A DNA stretch of 64,000 nucleotides, taken from positions 558,001-622,000 of the forward strand of contig NZ_CP109181.1 in NCBI RefSeq assembly GCF_036248275.1, written 5' to 3'. The stretch is from Streptomyces sp. NBC_01716 (lineage in GTDB: Bacteria; Actinomycetota; Actinomycetes; Streptomycetales; Streptomycetaceae). The notes under the pieces were generated by a model, which worked only from the letters and a program-made list of their open reading frames with translations, had not been told where the DNA came from and searched no databases. Both the position numbers and the translations under genes were made by a program. The stretch's first letter is position 1, and each line of letters begins with the position of its first letter. This document shows positions 28,854 to 37,676 of this stretch, piece after piece.

Positions 28854-30644
28854 CTAGCTACCTTCCCGCCACGCCCGCCACAGTCGTGCGTACCGGCCTC
28901 CGAGGGCCACCAGTTCATGGTGGGTCCCCCGCTCGACCACGCGCCCCGCGTCCAGCACGGCGATGCGGTCCGCCGCCATCGCCTGGGTCAGCCGGTGTGC
29001 GACGAACAGCGTGGTCCGGCCCGAACAGGCGGCCAGCACCGCCCGTTCCAGCTCGGCCGCGCCCTCACTGCCCGCCTCCGCGGTCGACTCGTCGAGGACC
29101 ACGACCGGCGACCGGCTCAACACCAGCCGGGCCAGGGCGATCTGGGCGACCTTGGTGACGTCCAGGCGTTCGCCGCCCTCGCCGACCAGGGTGTTCAGCC
29201 CGTCGGGCAGCCCCTCGACCCATTCGCCCGCGCCGACTGTCCGCAAAGCGTCGGCGAGTTGGGCGTCGGTCGCCTCGGGCGCGGCGAGCCGCAGGTCGTC
29301 GGCGAGCGGACCGGAGAACACATGCGTCTCCTGGGTCAGGATGCTCACCAGGGCGCGCGAGCCCGCCTCGTCCAGTGCCGCGAGATCGTGCGGCCCGATC
29401 CGTACCGATCCGGCCTGCGGGGTCCCGATGCCGGCGATCAGGGCGGCCAGGGTGGACTTGCCCGCGCCGGTCGCCCCCACCAGGGCGAGCGAACCGCCCG
29501 CCGGAATCGTCAGGCTGACGTCCCGCAGGACCGGCTCGTCGGTGTCGGGATAACTGAACGTCAGCCCCTCCACCGTCACCGGATACGGCACGGACTCCGC
29601 CGCCGGGGCGACGGAACCGTCGCCGACCAGCCGGTCCTCGGTGTCCTCCCCCAGCACGCCGACCAGACGGGTCAGGCTCGCGCCCGACTTCTGCGCCTCG
29701 TCGAAGGTGAACATGATGGCGCCCAGCGGGGTGAAGAGCCGGTGGAACATCAGGGGGGCCGCCGACACCTCGCCCAGAGTCGCGGCGTCGGCCTCCAGCA
29801 GGGCGTACCCCACCACAAGGATCAGGACGAGCCCGATGAACTCCGCGCGGTTCTCCCTGCCGACGAAACGGCCGAAGAACCGGAACACCTCGATACCGAG
29901 ATCGCGCACCCGCCACGACTCCCGGGTCACCGTCTCGCGGACGGATTCCTCCAGGCGGTACGCCCGTACGGTGTCTATGCCGTTCAGTCCGCTGATCAGC
30001 GCCTGCGCGCGATCGGCCTGGGCGACGCGCTGTTCGCGGTAGAGGGGGGCGGACCTCGGGAGATACCAGCGCAGGGCGAGCGCGTACGCGGGCAGGGCGC
30101 CGGCGCCCGCGAGGCCGAGCCGCCAGTCCAGCCCGAACATCCCCACGGTGGCGATGAAGACCAGCACACCCGCCGAGAACACGGTGGGGATGGCCGTCCG
30201 GATGCCCTTGGACAGCACGGCCACGTCGTCGCCGACGCGGGACAACACATCGCCCCGGCCGACCTGTTCGATCCGTGCGCTGGGCATTCCCAGTACGGCC
30301 CGGACCGCGTGTTCCCGCAGCCGTGCGAGCAGATCCGCGCCGAGGCGCCCGATCAGATAGGTCGATGCGGCGGTGGCCGCCGCCCCGAGCAGCGCGGCGG
30401 CCCCCAGCAGGACCGTGACCGTGACCAGGACCGAGCGCGAGTCGCCCGCGACCACTCCGTCGACCACCCGGCCCAGCAGAAGCACCGGGAGTACCTGGAG
30501 CGCCGCGCCGGCCACCGTGGTGAGCACGGTGGCCAGCGTCAGCCATGGCGTCTCGCGGCAGTGCGCCACGACCCACCGGGTGGCCTCGCCTCCGCTCGCC
30601 GTACGCAGTGCCGCCGGAGCGGCGCGGGTGCCGGCCGCGCTCAC
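28854..30644 (-). CDS. cchG: ABC exporter half-transporter with intact Walker motifs, CchG
   Basis: A 596-residue half-transporter with a six-helix membrane domain (~35-330) and an ATPase domain. Walker A GATGAGKST (near 389), the Q-loop ILTQETHVF, Walker B VVVLDES (near 515) and the switch FVAHR are intact. The ABC signature, normally LSGGQ, is LDVTK (494-498). CchI carries the intact signature, so the two halves together form one complete ATP site. GTG 30644 overlaps the stop of a 21-codon frame (GTGA). There is no iron box directly upstream, so it is probably transcribed from the cchF promoter. Confidence 0.93.
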   Translation of the reverse strand: MSAAGTRAAPAALRTASGGEATRWVVAHCRETPWLTLATVLTTVAGAALQVLPVLLLGRVVDGVVAGDSRSVLVTVTVLLGAAALLGAAATAASTYLIGRLGADLLARLREHAVRAVLGMPSARIEQVGRGDVLSRVGDDVAVLSKGIRTAIPTVFSAGVLVFIATVGMFGLDWRLGLAGAGALPAYALALRWYLPRSAPLYREQRVAQADRAQALISGLNGIDTVRAYRLEESVRETVTRESWRVRDLGIEVFRFFGRFVGRENRAEFIGLVLILVVGYALLEADAATLGEVSAAPLMFHRLFTPLGAIMFTFDEAQKSGASLTRLVGVLGEDTEDRLVGDGSVAPAAESVPYPVTVEGLTFSYPDTDEPVLRDVSLTIPAGGSLALVGATGAGKSTLAALIAGIGTPQAGSVRIGPHDLAALDEAGSRALVSILTQETHVFSGPLADDLRLAAPEATDAQLADALRTVGAGEWVEGLPDGLNTLVGEGGERLDVTKVAQIALARLVLSRSPVVVLDESTAEAGSEGAAELERAVLAACSGRTTLFVAHRLTQAMAADRIAVLDAGRVVERGTHHELVALGGRYARLWRAWREGS

Positions 30645-30706
30645 CCGGAGACCGGTCCTGACACGGAACTGGGCTGGGAGCGGAACAGGTTGACCACCAT
30701 CGTCAT
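30641..30706 (-). CDS. Possible 21-residue peptide coupled to cchG
   Basis: ATG 30706 opens a frame reading MTMVVNLFRSQPS then SVSGPVSG. It stops at TGA 30643-30641, overlapping the GTG start of cchG by the four bases GTGA. A weak GAG precedes the ATG. It could be a translated leader that couples cchG translation to cchF, or a chance frame. The spacing is suggestive only. Confidence 0.35.
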   Translation of the reverse strand: MTMVVNLFRSQPSSVSGPVSG

Positions 30707-30722
30707 CTCTACTCGAACCGAT

Positions 30723-31772
30723 CTACTTGACCGACTTGACGAGTTCGTCGATCGCGTACGGCAGGGAGAGCAGGGTGCCCTGGGACATGGCCGCGCCGAT
30801 CGCGGGGCCCTCGCTGTCCAGCAGGTAGGACACCTTCTTGTTCTTGACCGCGGGCAGGTTGGCGAACAGCTCGAACTTGTTCAGCGCCTCCGTGTCCGCC
30901 TTGTCGTTGACCACGAAGATGCGGTCGACGTCGATCAGGTCGATGCGCTCGGGCGAGAGTTCGGTGGAGAAGCCGCCGTCCGCGATGTCGTCGATCTTGG
31001 TCTGATACGTGAACCCGGTGCCCGTCACCAGCTGTCCGCGTACGTCGGTGGAGGTGAACGGCGAGATCGCGTTCTTGTACCAGGAGATGACGACCGCGGT
31101 CTGGTCGGCGAACTCGGGGTGCGCCTTCTTGGCCGCGTCGAGCTTCTCCTGGATGCCCCGCACCAGCTCGGTGCCCTCGTCCTCCTTGCCGAGCGCCTTG
31201 GCGATATGGGCCGCGTTGTCCTGCCAGGGGGCGCTGAAGGGCTCCTTCTCGGCCTTCGTACGGCCCACGGTCGGGGCGATCTTGGAGAGCTTGTCGTACG
31301 CGGCCTGGTCGATCTCGGAGTAGACCGCGATGATCAGGTCGGGGCGCAGGGCGGCGATCTTCTCGTAGTTGGGCCCCGAGTCGCCGTTCTTCATGATGAC
31401 TTCGGGGCGGGCGTCGCCCCACTTGTCCTTCACCCAGGGCCACTGGGTGTTGATGTCGGGGGACTCGCCAGCCGGGTTCGGGTACTGGTCGACCATGCCG
31501 ACCGGCTTGATGCCGAACGCCAGGATGGCCTGGTCGTCGGTGTAGCCGACGGAGACGACCCGCTTCGGGGCCTTGGTGACCTCCGTGGATCCGAACGCGT
31601 GCTCCACGGTGACCGGGAACGCGCCGGAAGCGGCGGCGGGGGCGTCGTCGCTCGGCTTGTCCGCCGAGTCGGAACCGCATCCCGCGAGCAGGCCGACACC
31701 GAGCGCCGCGGCGGACAGTGTCGCCGCCAGTCGCCGCAACGGCTTCACGAGCGTCGTTCTATGGAGAAGCAT
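30723..31772 (-). CDS. cchF: Ferric-siderophore-binding lipoprotein, CchF
   Basis: A 349-residue substrate-binding protein. The signal peptide ends in the lipobox LLAGC, with the lipid-modified Cys at residue 32, followed by an acidic-Ser linker. The body is of the FecB/BtuF type (RVVSVGYTDDQAILAFGIKP, LRPDLIIAVYS, LINVDRIFVV-like segment near the C-terminus). It captures ferric coelichelin at the outer face of the membrane and hands it to CchC/CchD. It has its own iron box at 31843. The gene is followed by the short coupled frame and cchG. Confidence 0.94.
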   Translation of the reverse strand: MLLHRTTLVKPLRRLAATLSAAALGVGLLAGCGSDSADKPSDDAPAAASGAFPVTVEHAFGSTEVTKAPKRVVSVGYTDDQAILAFGIKPVGMVDQYPNPAGESPDINTQWPWVKDKWGDARPEVIMKNGDSGPNYEKIAALRPDLIIAVYSEIDQAAYDKLSKIAPTVGRTKAEKEPFSAPWQDNAAHIAKALGKEDEGTELVRGIQEKLDAAKKAHPEFADQTAVVISWYKNAISPFTSTDVRGQLVTGTGFTYQTKIDDIADGGFSTELSPERIDLIDVDRIFVVNDKADTEALNKFELFANLPAVKNKKVSYLLDSEGPAIGAAMSQGTLLSLPYAIDELVKSVK

Positions 31773-31842
31773 CCGGAATCCCTTGCCTTCGTGCTACCGG
31801 CACCCTTGTCTTAGGGCAGCCAAACCTTATCCTGCGCGAGTG

Positions 31843-31862
31843 AGGTTAGCCTAGCCTAACCT
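31843..31862. promoter_or_regulatory. Iron box upstream of cchF
   Basis: AGGTTAGCCTAGCCTAACCT is a near-palindromic iron box, 71 bases before the cchF start and between cchE and cchF. A weaker AT-rich stretch (TTAGGGCAGCCAAACCTTAT) follows toward the gene. Confidence 0.82.
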
Positions 31863-31951
31863 GCGAATTCCCTTTACCTCGGCATGGGTTGTCCCGGGAC
31901 GACCGCGCGAGCGGAATCCGGGCCTGTCAATCCTGGCCCGAGGGGCGGACG

Positions 31952-32818
31952 CTAAACGTGCGTACGGCCCAGCGGCACGATGATCGGGCTGTCGCCCACC
32001 GGTGCGTCGATCACCTGGGCGCGCAGCCCGAACGCCTCGTGCAGCAGCTCGGCGGTGATCACGTCACGCGGATGCCCCTGCGCCAGGATCGCCCCCTCCC
32101 GCATCACGATGAGGTTGTCGCTGTAGCGCGTCGCCAGATTCAGGTCGTGCAGCACCATGACCACGGTGCGCCCCGACTCGTGCAGATCGTCCACCAAGTC
32201 GAGCACGTCGATCGCGTGCGCCAGGTCCAGATAGGTGGTGGGCTCGTCCAGCAGCAGCAGGTCGGTGCCCTGAGCCAGCGTCATCGATATCCAGACGCGC
32301 TGGCGTTGCCCGCCCGACAGCGAGTCGACCGGACGCTCGGCCAGATCGGCCACCCCGGTCATGGCCAGCGCGTGCTCCACGACATCCGCGTCGTCCGACG
32401 ACCACTGCCGCAGCCAGCTCTGGTGCGGATGACGCCCTCTGGCGACGAGGTCGGCCACCGTCAGCCCTTCCGGCGCGACCGGCGCCTGGGGCAGCAGACC
32501 GAGCTTCTTCGCCACGTCCCTGGTCCTGAGCCGGGCGATGTCCTCGCCGTCCAGCAGGACCGTCCCCCTGGCCGGCTTGAGCAGCCGGGTCAGGGTGCGC
32601 AACAGGGTCGACTTCCCACAGCCGTTGGGGCCGATGATCGTGGTGATCACGCCCGGCGGGATCGTCACGTCGAGACCGTCGATGACGGTCCGGCCGCCGT
32701 ATCCGACCATGACATCTCTGGCTGCCAGCCGCGCGACGTCGCCCGCGCCGGAGCTGGGCGCGGAGCCGGCCTCCGACGCTGTCTCCGCCTCTGTCTCGGT
32801 GATGTACTGAGCAGCCAC
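31952..32818 (-). CDS. cchE: Ferric-siderophore ABC transporter ATPase, CchE
   Basis: A 288-residue ATPase of the FepC/FhuC type: Walker A GPNGCGKST, Q-loop LGLLPQAP, signature LSGGQRQRV, Walker B LLLLDEPTTYLD and switch VMVLHDLN, all intact. It drives import through CchC/CchD. The N-terminus has a ~30-residue Ala/Glu-rich extension before the ATPase fold. The start is GTG 32818 after a G-rich stretch. An iron box lies only 10 bases upstream, between this gene and cchD, so it can be transcribed separately from the cchBCD unit. Confidence 0.94.
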   Translation of the reverse strand: MAAQYITETEAETASEAGSAPSSGAGDVARLAARDVMVGYGGRTVIDGLDVTIPPGVITTIIGPNGCGKSTLLRTLTRLLKPARGTVLLDGEDIARLRTRDVAKKLGLLPQAPVAPEGLTVADLVARGRHPHQSWLRQWSSDDADVVEHALAMTGVADLAERPVDSLSGGQRQRVWISMTLAQGTDLLLLDEPTTYLDLAHAIDVLDLVDDLHESGRTVVMVLHDLNLATRYSDNLIVMREGAILAQGHPRDVITAELLHEAFGLRAQVIDAPVGDSPIIVPLGRTHV

Positions 32819-32827
32819 AAGCCCCCC

Positions 32828-32846
32828 TTATTAGGTTTGCCTAACC
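32828..32846. promoter_or_regulatory. Iron box upstream of cchE
   Basis: TTATTAGGTTTGCCTAACC (reverse complement GGTTAGGCAAACCTAATAA) fits the iron-box pattern, 10 bases before the cchE GTG, in the gap between cchD and cchE. Confidence 0.78.
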
Positions 32847-32852
32847 TTTTTA

Positions 32853-33995
32853 TCATCTATCTGTCTGTCTGAGGTTCGCCCTCACCAGCAGATAGACGAG
32901 GAAGGGCCCGCCGATCGCGGCGGTGACCACACCGACGGGGAGCGTGATCGGCAGCGCCGCACGCGCGACCAGGTCCGCACCGATCAGCAGCAACGCGCCC
33001 ACCAGCCCGGAAGCCATCAACGGCGGTGTCGGGCACCGCATCAGACGCATCGCCACCTGCGGCGCCACCAACGCGACGAACGCGACCGGGCCCGCCGCGC
33101 TCACACCCACGGCGGCCAGCAGGACGGCGCACAGCAGCAGGACCGCCCGTACGACCGTGTACCGCACCCCCAGACCCGCGGCGACCTCGTCACCGAGGTG
33201 CATCGGCTTGAACTGGAACGTGGCCGCCGCGACGACGATCATGAGGACGAGCGTGCACCAGAGCGCCACCCGTACGTCGTCCCACGACCGGTTGTCCAGC
33301 GAGCCGACCAGCCACACCTGGGCCCGCGCGACATCCCTGATGTCGGCCTTGACCAGCAGCCAGATGGTGATCGCCTGCATCACCGCGCTCACGGAGATGC
33401 CGATGAGGATGAGGCGGAAGCCGTCGATCCCGCGCCGCCACGCCAGGAAGTAGACCAGCAGTCCTGTACCGAGGCCGCCCCCGAGCGCCGCGGCGGACAG
33501 GCCCACGGAGCTGACGACCGCCTCGGTCGTGCTGCTCGACACCGTCACGAGGAACACCGCGACCGCGCCGGCGCCCCAGGTGATCCCCAGAATGTCCGGG
33601 CTGGCCAGCGGATTGCGCGCGACGGACTGCGTGATCGCCCCGGACACCCCCAGCGCGATCCCGACGACGAGACCGGTGAGGGCACGCGGCATCCGCAGAT
33701 CCATGATCACGAACTCGTCGACCTGCTCGCCCCGGCCGAGGATCGTCGCGATCACCCGGGACAGGCCGATGGGGAAGTCGCCGACGCCGATGGACACGCA
33801 GAAGACGAGGAAGGTCGCCGCCGCCAGCAGCAGCGTGACCAGCACCATCCAGGGCCGCCATACGAACGAGAGTTGGCCGATGCGCGCGCCAGGCGCCACC
33901 GCTCGCTTCACGCGCCGGACGCCGGTCCCGGCGTCTGTCCGGGGGGCGTTCGCGGTTTTTGTCCCGGCGTCCTTTTCCGCGTCTGTTCCGCTCAT
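32853..33995 (-). CDS. cchD: Ferric-siderophore ABC permease, CchD
   Basis: A 380-residue FecCD-family permease with about nine or ten hydrophobic helices; GAITQSVARNPLASPDILGI and GPVAFVALVAPQVAMRL are the family landmarks, the latter contacting the ATPase. The start chosen is ATG 33995 (MSGTDAEKD), whose first bases overlap the stop of cchC as ATGA; ATG 34019 is an alternative. The N-terminal ~55 residues are charged and cytoplasmic. It forms the membrane channel with CchC. Confidence 0.94.
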   Translation of the reverse strand: MSGTDAEKDAGTKTANAPRTDAGTGVRRVKRAVAPGARIGQLSFVWRPWMVLVTLLLAAATFLVFCVSIGVGDFPIGLSRVIATILGRGEQVDEFVIMDLRMPRALTGLVVGIALGVSGAITQSVARNPLASPDILGITWGAGAVAVFLVTVSSSTTEAVVSSVGLSAAALGGGLGTGLLVYFLAWRRGIDGFRLILIGISVSAVMQAITIWLLVKADIRDVARAQVWLVGSLDNRSWDDVRVALWCTLVLMIVVAAATFQFKPMHLGDEVAAGLGVRYTVVRAVLLLCAVLLAAVGVSAAGPVAFVALVAPQVAMRLMRCPTPPLMASGLVGALLLIGADLVARAALPITLPVGVVTAAIGGPFLVYLLVRANLRQTDR

Positions 33996-35068
33996 GCGCT
34001 CTTGAACTTTCCACGCCACACGAGGCCCGCGAAGAACGGGGCGCCGAGGAGGGCGACGACGACGCCCGAGTCCAACTCGCCCGGCCGCACCACCAATCGC
34101 CCCACGATGTCACTGACAAGAAGGATCAGGGCGCCGAGTACACCCGCGTACGGCACCAGCCAGCGGTAGTCCGGCCCGGTGAGATGGCGGGCGACATGGG
34201 CCACCATCAGCCCGAGGAACGCGATGGGCCCGCACGCCGCCGTCGCCGCGCCCGCGAGCAGGGTGATGGCGACGATGCCGACGGTCCGGCTCAGCGCGAT
34301 GTTCACTCCCAGCCCGCGCGCCACGTCGTCGCCGAGGTTGAGCAGGTTGAGAGCCGGCAGTGTGGTCAGCGCCAGCACCAGCCCGACCGCGATGAACACG
34401 GCCACCGGCCAGATGACGCCGAATCCGACACCGGCCACGGAGCCCGAGTTCCAGAACCGCAGCGCGTTCAGCGACTTCTGGTCCGAGAGTGAGATGGCCG
34501 TGGTCATCGCCGCGAGGAACACCGTGACCCCCTGCCCCGCCAGTGCGAGCGTCAGCGGGTTGCCTGCCCCCCGGCCGATGCTCGAAAGACCGAACACGAC
34601 GACACCGGCGACCCCCGCGCCCAGGAAGGCGAACCAGACGTACTGGAAGGGGTTGGTGAACCCGAACAGGGCGATCGCGGTGACCACGGCGAACGAGGCG
34701 CCGGCGTTCACCCCGAGCAGCCCCGTGTCCGCGATCGGGTTACGTGTGTACCCCTGGATCAGTGCCCCGCCGATCCCGAGGGCGATGCCCGCCACGATCG
34801 CGAGGACCGTCCGGGGCACCCGCACGGTGTGCACGATGAGCCTGATCTCGGTGAGCCGCTGATCGGATTCCGGCGCCGCGAACAGCCCGTGCCACACCTC
34901 GGCGGGACTCAGCGCGCGGGCGCCGACGGCCAGCGAGACCACCCCCACGATCAGGAGGATCACCACCAACGTGCCCAGCCCCAGGGCCCGGTGCCGACGG
35001 GCCTCTGTTCGTTCCTTGGGTATCGGGCGCTCAACCGCGGTCCTGCTCATGTCGCCAGTCGTGCTCAT
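33992..35068 (-). CDS. cchC: Ferric-siderophore ABC permease, CchC
   Basis: A 358-residue FecCD-family permease: GGALIQGYTRNPIADTGLLG and GPIAFLGLMVAHVARHL mark the conserved loops. It pairs with CchD in the inner channel. It follows cchB after ~24 bases and overlaps cchD by four bases (ATGA), so cchB-cchC-cchD form one transcription unit from the iron box at 36533. The start is uncertain between ATG 35068 and ATG 35050; both follow a weak GGCGAC. Confidence 0.93.
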   Translation of the reverse strand: MSTTGDMSRTAVERPIPKERTEARRHRALGLGTLVVILLIVGVVSLAVGARALSPAEVWHGLFAAPESDQRLTEIRLIVHTVRVPRTVLAIVAGIALGIGGALIQGYTRNPIADTGLLGVNAGASFAVVTAIALFGFTNPFQYVWFAFLGAGVAGVVVFGLSSIGRGAGNPLTLALAGQGVTVFLAAMTTAISLSDQKSLNALRFWNSGSVAGVGFGVIWPVAVFIAVGLVLALTTLPALNLLNLGDDVARGLGVNIALSRTVGIVAITLLAGAATAACGPIAFLGLMVAHVARHLTGPDYRWLVPYAGVLGALILLVSDIVGRLVVRPGELDSGVVVALLGAPFFAGLVWRGKFKSA

Positions 35069-35092
35069 GTCGCCGTACGTTATCCCTTTGAT

Positions 35093-36433
35093 CTACGAGG
35101 AGAGCATGCCCGGTCGGGGCTCTCCGGAGGCGGACCTGGCGCCTCGGCCGAGCAGCGAGTCCAGGATCTCACCGACCCGGATCGCGGTGTTGGACAGCAG
35201 GGACGACGTGATGCCGTGCGTGTGCTCCGTGCCGCCCTGGAGATAGATGCCGCAGCTCAGGTCGGGGGCGGTGGCGATGCGGTAGTCGCGTTCGACGCGG
35301 ACTCGGCCCTCGTCGTCCCGGAGGCAGCGGTCCGCGACCTCACCGAGAAGGCCGACGGGGTCGGCGGGGCCGTAGCCGGTGGCGAACACCACGATGTCGG
35401 CGTCCAGGAAGGTCTCCTCGCCCGTGACGAGGGACTTCACCGTGGCACGCGCCTTGTCGGGCGTCTCCTTGACGTCCACCAGCCGGGAGACGTTGATGAA
35501 GCGCAGCCGCTCGGTGCCGAGGACCTTCTCCCGGTACATCTGCCGGTAGAGGTCGTCGATCAAGTCGATGTCCACCACGGAGTAGTTGGTGTTCCCGTGG
35601 TAGTCCATGAGCCGGCCCTTGACGTCCTCGGGCGCGGCGAAGTACTGGTCGACGGCGTCGGGATCGAAGATCCGGTTGGCGAACGCGCTGTCGTCGGCGG
35701 GGCTGTAGCCGTACCGCGAGAAGACCGCGCAGACCTCGGCGTCGGGGAAGCGGCGGTGCAGATAGGCGACGTTCTCGGCGGCGCTCTGACCGGCGCCGAC
35801 GACGACGAAGCGGGAGGGCGACGAGTCCGCCAACTCCTCGACCCGCTTGAGCAGTTCGGAGTTGTGCCAGACGCGGTCGCCACGCTCCACGCCCTCCGGC
35901 ATCTGGGGACGCAGCCCGGTGCCGATGACGAGGTTGCGGGTGCGGTGGACCGCGAGCCCCTCCCTCGACCGGACGGTGACATCCAGATACTCCGTGGTCC
36001 CGTCACGGACGACGGGCATGACGCCGACGACCTCGTGGCCGTAGGAGACCGTGTCGTCCACCTTGGCCGCGGCCCACTCGAAGTAGTCGTGGAACTCCAC
36101 CCGCAGGGGGAAGAGGTTCTTGTGGTTGATGAAGTCGATCAGCCGCCCCTTGCTCTGCAGGTAGCAGAGGAAGCTGAACTCACTGGTCGGGTTCCTGAGC
36201 GTCACCAGGTCCTTGAGGAAGGACACCTGCATGGTCGCGTCGTCGATGAGCATCCCCCGGTGCCAGCCGAACCGGGGCTGCTGCTCGAAGAAGTGAGCGG
36301 TGACCGGCTCCTGCCTGCCGACGCGTGCGTTGTGCTCGCTGACCGCGATCGACATCGCCACATTGGACGGCCCGAAGCCGATGCCTATGAGGTCGTGGAC
36401 CGGTGCTGCGTCGCCAGGAAGAACCTGTGACAT
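35093..36433 (-). CDS. cchB: L-ornithine N5-monooxygenase, CchB
   Basis: A 446-residue flavin N-hydroxylase. The FAD site is GIGFGPSNVAMSIAVSEH near the start, the NADPH site VVVGAGQSAAENVAYLH is mid-protein, and the ATGYGP motif lies near residue 340. It converts L-ornithine to N5-hydroxyornithine with O2 and NADPH in the cytoplasm, the committed step for coelichelin building blocks. The start ATG 36433 follows GGGAG; ATG 36448 is in frame but has no ribosome site. An iron box lies 100 bases upstream. Confidence 0.95.
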   Translation of the reverse strand: MSQVLPGDAAPVHDLIGIGFGPSNVAMSIAVSEHNARVGRQEPVTAHFFEQQPRFGWHRGMLIDDATMQVSFLKDLVTLRNPTSEFSFLCYLQSKGRLIDFINHKNLFPLRVEFHDYFEWAAAKVDDTVSYGHEVVGVMPVVRDGTTEYLDVTVRSREGLAVHRTRNLVIGTGLRPQMPEGVERGDRVWHNSELLKRVEELADSSPSRFVVVGAGQSAAENVAYLHRRFPDAEVCAVFSRYGYSPADDSAFANRIFDPDAVDQYFAAPEDVKGRLMDYHGNTNYSVVDIDLIDDLYRQMYREKVLGTERLRFINVSRLVDVKETPDKARATVKSLVTGEETFLDADIVVFATGYGPADPVGLLGEVADRCLRDDEGRVRVERDYRIATAPDLSCGIYLQGGTEHTHGITSSLLSNTAIRVGEILDSLLGRGARSASGEPRPGMLSS

Positions 36434-36532
36434 GTCACTCCCATTCATACGGGGGAAGCCGCCCTGTCAGGCGTGGGGGTACGTGAGACAGACAGAAGGT
36501 GGGCACGCCGACGAAGCGATCCCACCCTGAAC

Positions 36533-36551
36533 TTAGGTGAGCCTAAGCTAA
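36533..36551. promoter_or_regulatory. Iron box upstream of cchB
   Basis: TTAGGTGAGCCTAAGCTAA is a strong iron-box match in the cchB/cchA divergent region, on the cchB side. Confidence 0.87.
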
Positions 36552-36626
36552 TCCCGTACGGCTGTCGAGTGGGGTACCTTGCACCGGCATCCGCCGACTG
36601 GGCCACCGGGCAGGTCAGTTGCACAC

Positions 36627-36645
36627 TAAGGTAAGCCTTGCTTAA
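36627..36645. promoter_or_regulatory. Iron box upstream of cchA
   Basis: TAAGGTAAGCCTTGCTTAA is an iron-box variant 38 bases before the cchA start. Each divergent gene of this 235-base region has its own operator. Confidence 0.82.
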
Positions 36646-36683
36646 CTACCTTTGGTCATTCCCTGCTCCGAGGAGGAACCCCC

Positions 36684-37631
36684 ATGCGGGTCGTCATGTT
36701 CGGTTACCAGACCTGGGGCCACCGCACCCTGCGAGCCCTTCTGGACTCCGAGCACGACGTGGTGCTGGTCGTGACCCACCCCAAGAGCGAGCACGCGTAC
36801 GAAAAGATCTGGAGCGACTCCGTCGCCGACCTCGCCGAGGAGCACGGCGTCCCGGTGCTGATCCGCAACCGGCCGGACGACGAGGAGCTGTTCGAACGCC
36901 TCAAGGAGGCCGACCCGGACATCATCGTCGCCAACAACTGGCGGACCTGGATCCCCCCGCGGATCTTCGGCCTGCCGCGGCACGGCACCCTGAACATCCA
37001 TGACTCGCTGCTGCCGAAGTACGCCGGCTTCTCCCCGCTGATCTGGGCCCTGATCAACGGCGAGCCCGAAGTGGGCGTCACCGCACACATGATGGACGAC
37101 GAACTCGACGCCGGCGACGTCGTCCGCCAGGAGGCGGTCGCGGTCGGACCGAAGGACACCGCGACCGACCTCTTCCACAAGACCGTCGAGCTCATCGCAC
37201 CGGTCACCATCGGCGCGCTCGGCCTCATCGCCGCCGGCCAGACGGAGTTCACCAAGCAGGACCGCTCGCAGGCGAGCTTCTTCCACAAGCGGTCCGCCGA
37301 GGACATCCGCATCGACTGGACCTGGCCGGCGGAGGACCTCGAACGCCTGGTCCGCGCCCAGTCGGAGCCGTACCCGAGCGCCTTCGCCTTCCACAAGGGC
37401 AAGCGCCTCGAAGTCCTCGCCGCTGTGGTGTCCGATGGCCTCTACGGCGGTACGCCGGGCCGTGTCTTCTACCGCGAGGGCGACGGCGTGGTGATCGTGG
37501 CCGGAGCCGACGCCCGCACGGGCCGCAACCACGGCCTGGCGATCACGCGCGTCCGGACGGAGGACGGCCGGGAGCTGCCCGCGACGGAGTACTTCACCAC
37601 TATGGGCGGCTACCTGACGAGCCGTCCCTGA
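36684..37631 (+). CDS. cchA: N5-hydroxyornithine formyltransferase, CchA
   Basis: A 315-residue formyltransferase of the methionyl-tRNA formyltransferase fold. Landmarks are VANNWRTWIPPRIF, the formyl-THF site LNIHDSLLPKYAGFSPLIWA (His, Asp) and the C-terminal OB-like domain after RIDWTWP. It transfers a formyl group from N10-formyl-tetrahydrofolate to N5-hydroxyornithine, giving the hfOrn units. The ATG at 36684 follows GAGGAGGAA. The gene ends at a strong hairpin terminator and is divergent from cchB. Confidence 0.95.
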   Translation: MRVVMFGYQTWGHRTLRALLDSEHDVVLVVTHPKSEHAYEKIWSDSVADLAEEHGVPVLIRNRPDDEELFERLKEADPDIIVANNWRTWIPPRIFGLPRHGTLNIHDSLLPKYAGFSPLIWALINGEPEVGVTAHMMDDELDAGDVVRQEAVAVGPKDTATDLFHKTVELIAPVTIGALGLIAAGQTEFTKQDRSQASFFHKRSAEDIRIDWTWPAEDLERLVRAQSEPYPSAFAFHKGKRLEVLAAVVSDGLYGGTPGRVFYREGDGVVIVAGADARTGRNHGLAITRVRTEDGRELPATEYFTTMGGYLTSRP

Positions 37632-37676
37632 CACGAACGGCCCCCGACCTCCGGGAGCCGAACCGGCGCCACTCTC

